From the NCBI GenBank assembly GCA_965227255.1, contig CBDDFS010000002.1, forward strand, positions 1,116,001 to 1,180,000: DNA of 64,000 nucleotides, read 5' to 3'. The notes beneath the pieces are model-generated. The model was not told the DNA's origin. It did not search any database and saw only the letters and a program-made list of their open reading frames with translations. A program made the translations under genes and the position numbers. Below are positions 62,803-64,000 of this stretch, in pieces. Source of the stretch: CBDDFS01 sp965227255 (GTDB taxonomy: Bacteria > Bacteroidota > Bacteroidia > Flavobacteriales_E > Vicingaceae). The first letter of the stretch is position 1; every line of letters begins with the position of its first letter.

Positions 62803-63890
62803 AGAAAGTTTTTACGGTGGTAGGAGCCAGGCCGCAGTTTGTGAAAGCTGCGACAGTTAGCAGGGCGATTCAGAAAACAGAAGGAATAGAGGAAGTGCTG
62901 GTTCATACCGGACAACATTTTGATAAGAATATGTCGGATGTATTTTTTGACGAAATGGATATCCCGAAACCCGATCATCATTTGGATATTCATAGTCTGA
63001 ATCACGGCGCGATGACAGGGAGAATGATGGAAGGTTTGGAGAAACTGATGTTAGAGGAGAAACCCGATGTCGTTCTGATCTACGGCGATACCAACTCAAC
63101 ACTTGCAGGTGCAGTAACCGCCAGCAAGCTTCATATTCCAGTTGCGCATGTTGAAGCCGGTTTGAGAAGTTTTAATATGGAAATGCCGGAGGAGGTCAAT
63201 CGAATCCTGGCCGACAGGGTGTCGAACATTCTTTACTGTCCGACGGAAACTGCCAAAAAGAACCTCCGGAAAGAAGGATATGAGAATATTGACGCTCGTA
63301 TTGTGATCTCGGGTGATGTAATGTACGATGCCGCTCTTTTCTATGCTGAAAAATCTGAAGAGATGTCGAGTGTAACAGATAATATTGAATCAGACCGATT
63401 TGTATTGTGCACATTGCACAGAGCTGAGAATACAGACGACCCGGCAAAACTTGCCTCCATTTGCAGTGCATTGAATAAGATCAATGAAGACAGAAGAGTT
63501 ATTCTACCTCTGCATCCCAGAACAAAAAAACTATTGGATCAGCATGCGATAAATCTCGATTTCGATACCATTGATCCGGTGGGATATTTCGATATGATTG
63601 CGCTGTTGAAGGGCTGTGAATTAGTATTGACGGATAGTGGTGGACTTCAGAAAGAAGCTTATTTCTTCAAGAAACCATGTGTTACGATGAGAGAACAAAC
63701 CGAATGGGTTGAGCTGATCGAAGAAGGCGTGAACATACTCACAGGATCAGATGGAGAGAAAATATTGAATGCGGCTGATGAGATGACCCAAAAGAATGTT
63801 TCCTTTGATAATCAATTGTACGGCGATGGTCATGCCGCTGATTTAATTGTTGAAGACCTATTGAATTACCTCAATTCTATCAATGAATAG
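62799..63890 (+). CDS. wecB: Non-hydrolysing UDP-GlcNAc 2-epimerase
   Basis: 363 residues, complete. VVGARPQFVKAATVSRAI, VHTGQHFDKNMSDVFFDE, YGDTNSTLAGAVTASKLHIPVAHVEAGLRSFNMEMPEEVNRILAD, LHRAENTDDP and LTDSGGLQKEAYFFKKPCVTMREQTEW are all standard. It converts UDP-GlcNAc to UDP-ManNAc. ManNAc could feed a nonulosonate pathway only after release of UDP, so UDP-ManNAc or a ManNAc-derived sugar as a separate glycan building block is more likely. ATG overlaps the upstream stop (ATGA). Confidence 0.95.
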   Translation: MKKVFTVVGARPQFVKAATVSRAIQKTEGIEEVLVHTGQHFDKNMSDVFFDEMDIPKPDHHLDIHSLNHGAMTGRMMEGLEKLMLEEKPDVVLIYGDTNSTLAGAVTASKLHIPVAHVEAGLRSFNMEMPEEVNRILADRVSNILYCPTETAKKNLRKEGYENIDARIVISGDVMYDAALFYAEKSEEMSSVTDNIESDRFVLCTLHRAENTDDPAKLASICSALNKINEDRRVILPLHPRTKKLLDQHAINLDFDTIDPVGYFDMIALLKGCELVLTDSGGLQKEAYFFKKPCVTMREQTEWVELIEEGVNILTGSDGEKILNAADEMTQKNVSFDNQLYGDGHAADLIVEDLLNYLNSINE

Positions 63891-64000
63891 TAATATCCTC
63901 GACAGAATAGAGTTCTTTTTGCTTTGTGCAATAGTATTTACCCTGCCTCTTCACAAGAGATTAATTCCATGGGTAATTGCAACTTATTGTCTTGTTTTTT
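63883..64000 (+). CDS. Membrane protein, partial (runs off the window)
   Basis: ATG at 63883 overlaps the wecB stop by 8 bases; 39 codons are visible without a stop (MNSNILDRIEFFLLCAIVF, then TLPLHKRLIPWV). The charged N-terminus followed by hydrophobic segments resembles the start of O-antigen ligase or polymerase-like proteins, which fits the locus, but the visible part is too short to assign. Confidence 0.55.
   Translation, partial: MNSNILDRIEFFLLCAIVFTLPLHKRLIPWVIATYCLVF

Overview
The window is a gene-dense stretch of a Bacteroidota chromosome, probably a free-living Cytophagales, Chitinophagales or Flavobacteriales relative. The evidence is a short 287-residue primary sigma factor, a PorP/SprF protein next to a giant PKD-repeat adhesin with a type IX secretion type-B sorting domain, an LptD of Bacteroidota type, many lipoproteins, little Shine-Dalgarno signal, several non-ATG starts, and many matches to the Bacteroidota promoter (TTTG near -33, TAnnTTTG near -7). 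No tRNA, rRNA, CRISPR array, transposase or phage gene was seen.

Layout. 49-4319 (minus) is a tight five-gene cassette: NodU/CmcH-type carbamoyltransferase, SGNH-type protein, a 49-residue DUF5989 protein, an SxtJ-like membrane protein and a DUF218 protein. It resembles the sxtI-J-K module of saxitoxin clusters and polysaccharide loci. 4441-7815 (plus) is icmF, a fused isobutyryl-CoA mutase. 7911-12750 (minus) holds a lipoprotein, rpoD, a DUF1883 protein, a PaaI thioesterase, a DUF1573 protein and an S41 protease. 12852-20421 is a surface module of OmpA/PD40 protein, PorP-like protein and a 1477-residue adhesin. 20496-24063 (minus) encodes two envelope proteins that carry SPOR-like domains.

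24237-35057 (minus) is a polysaccharide operon (asnB, GT4, Wza, Wzc, rfbC, WecA-like) with uvrA as its last gene. It is followed by lpdA, a small membrane protein, ridA and lptD. From a divergent promoter at about 40.1 kb runs a plus-strand operon: amidase, MCE protein, membrane Fe-S protein, small HAD protein, CCG-domain Fe-S protein. 45416-49827 (minus) is an array of four YCF48/BNR-like propeller lipoproteins, followed by an M23 peptidase.

51701-54063 is a small coiled-coil gene, zapA, a structured RNA that fits 6S RNA, and rny. 54132 to the window end is a second glycan locus: NeuB-like synthase, a CMP-nonulosonate synthetase fused to a HAD phosphatase, a probable glycosyltransferase, a Wzx flippase fused to a sulfotransferase, Wzy, Wzz (opposite strand), a WbuB-like glycosyltransferase, WecB and the start of another membrane protein. 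Together these genes predict an acidic surface polysaccharide that contains a nonulosonic acid and may be sulfated.

The most unusual observations are the flippase-sulfotransferase fusion, the animal-CMAS-like synthetase/phosphatase fusion beside a NeuB without a SAF domain, the 6S-like RNA between zapA and rny with a GC-rich block in its interior, the four-gene propeller array, and a mosaic intergenic repeat family that starts at or next to the stop codons of three unrelated genes.
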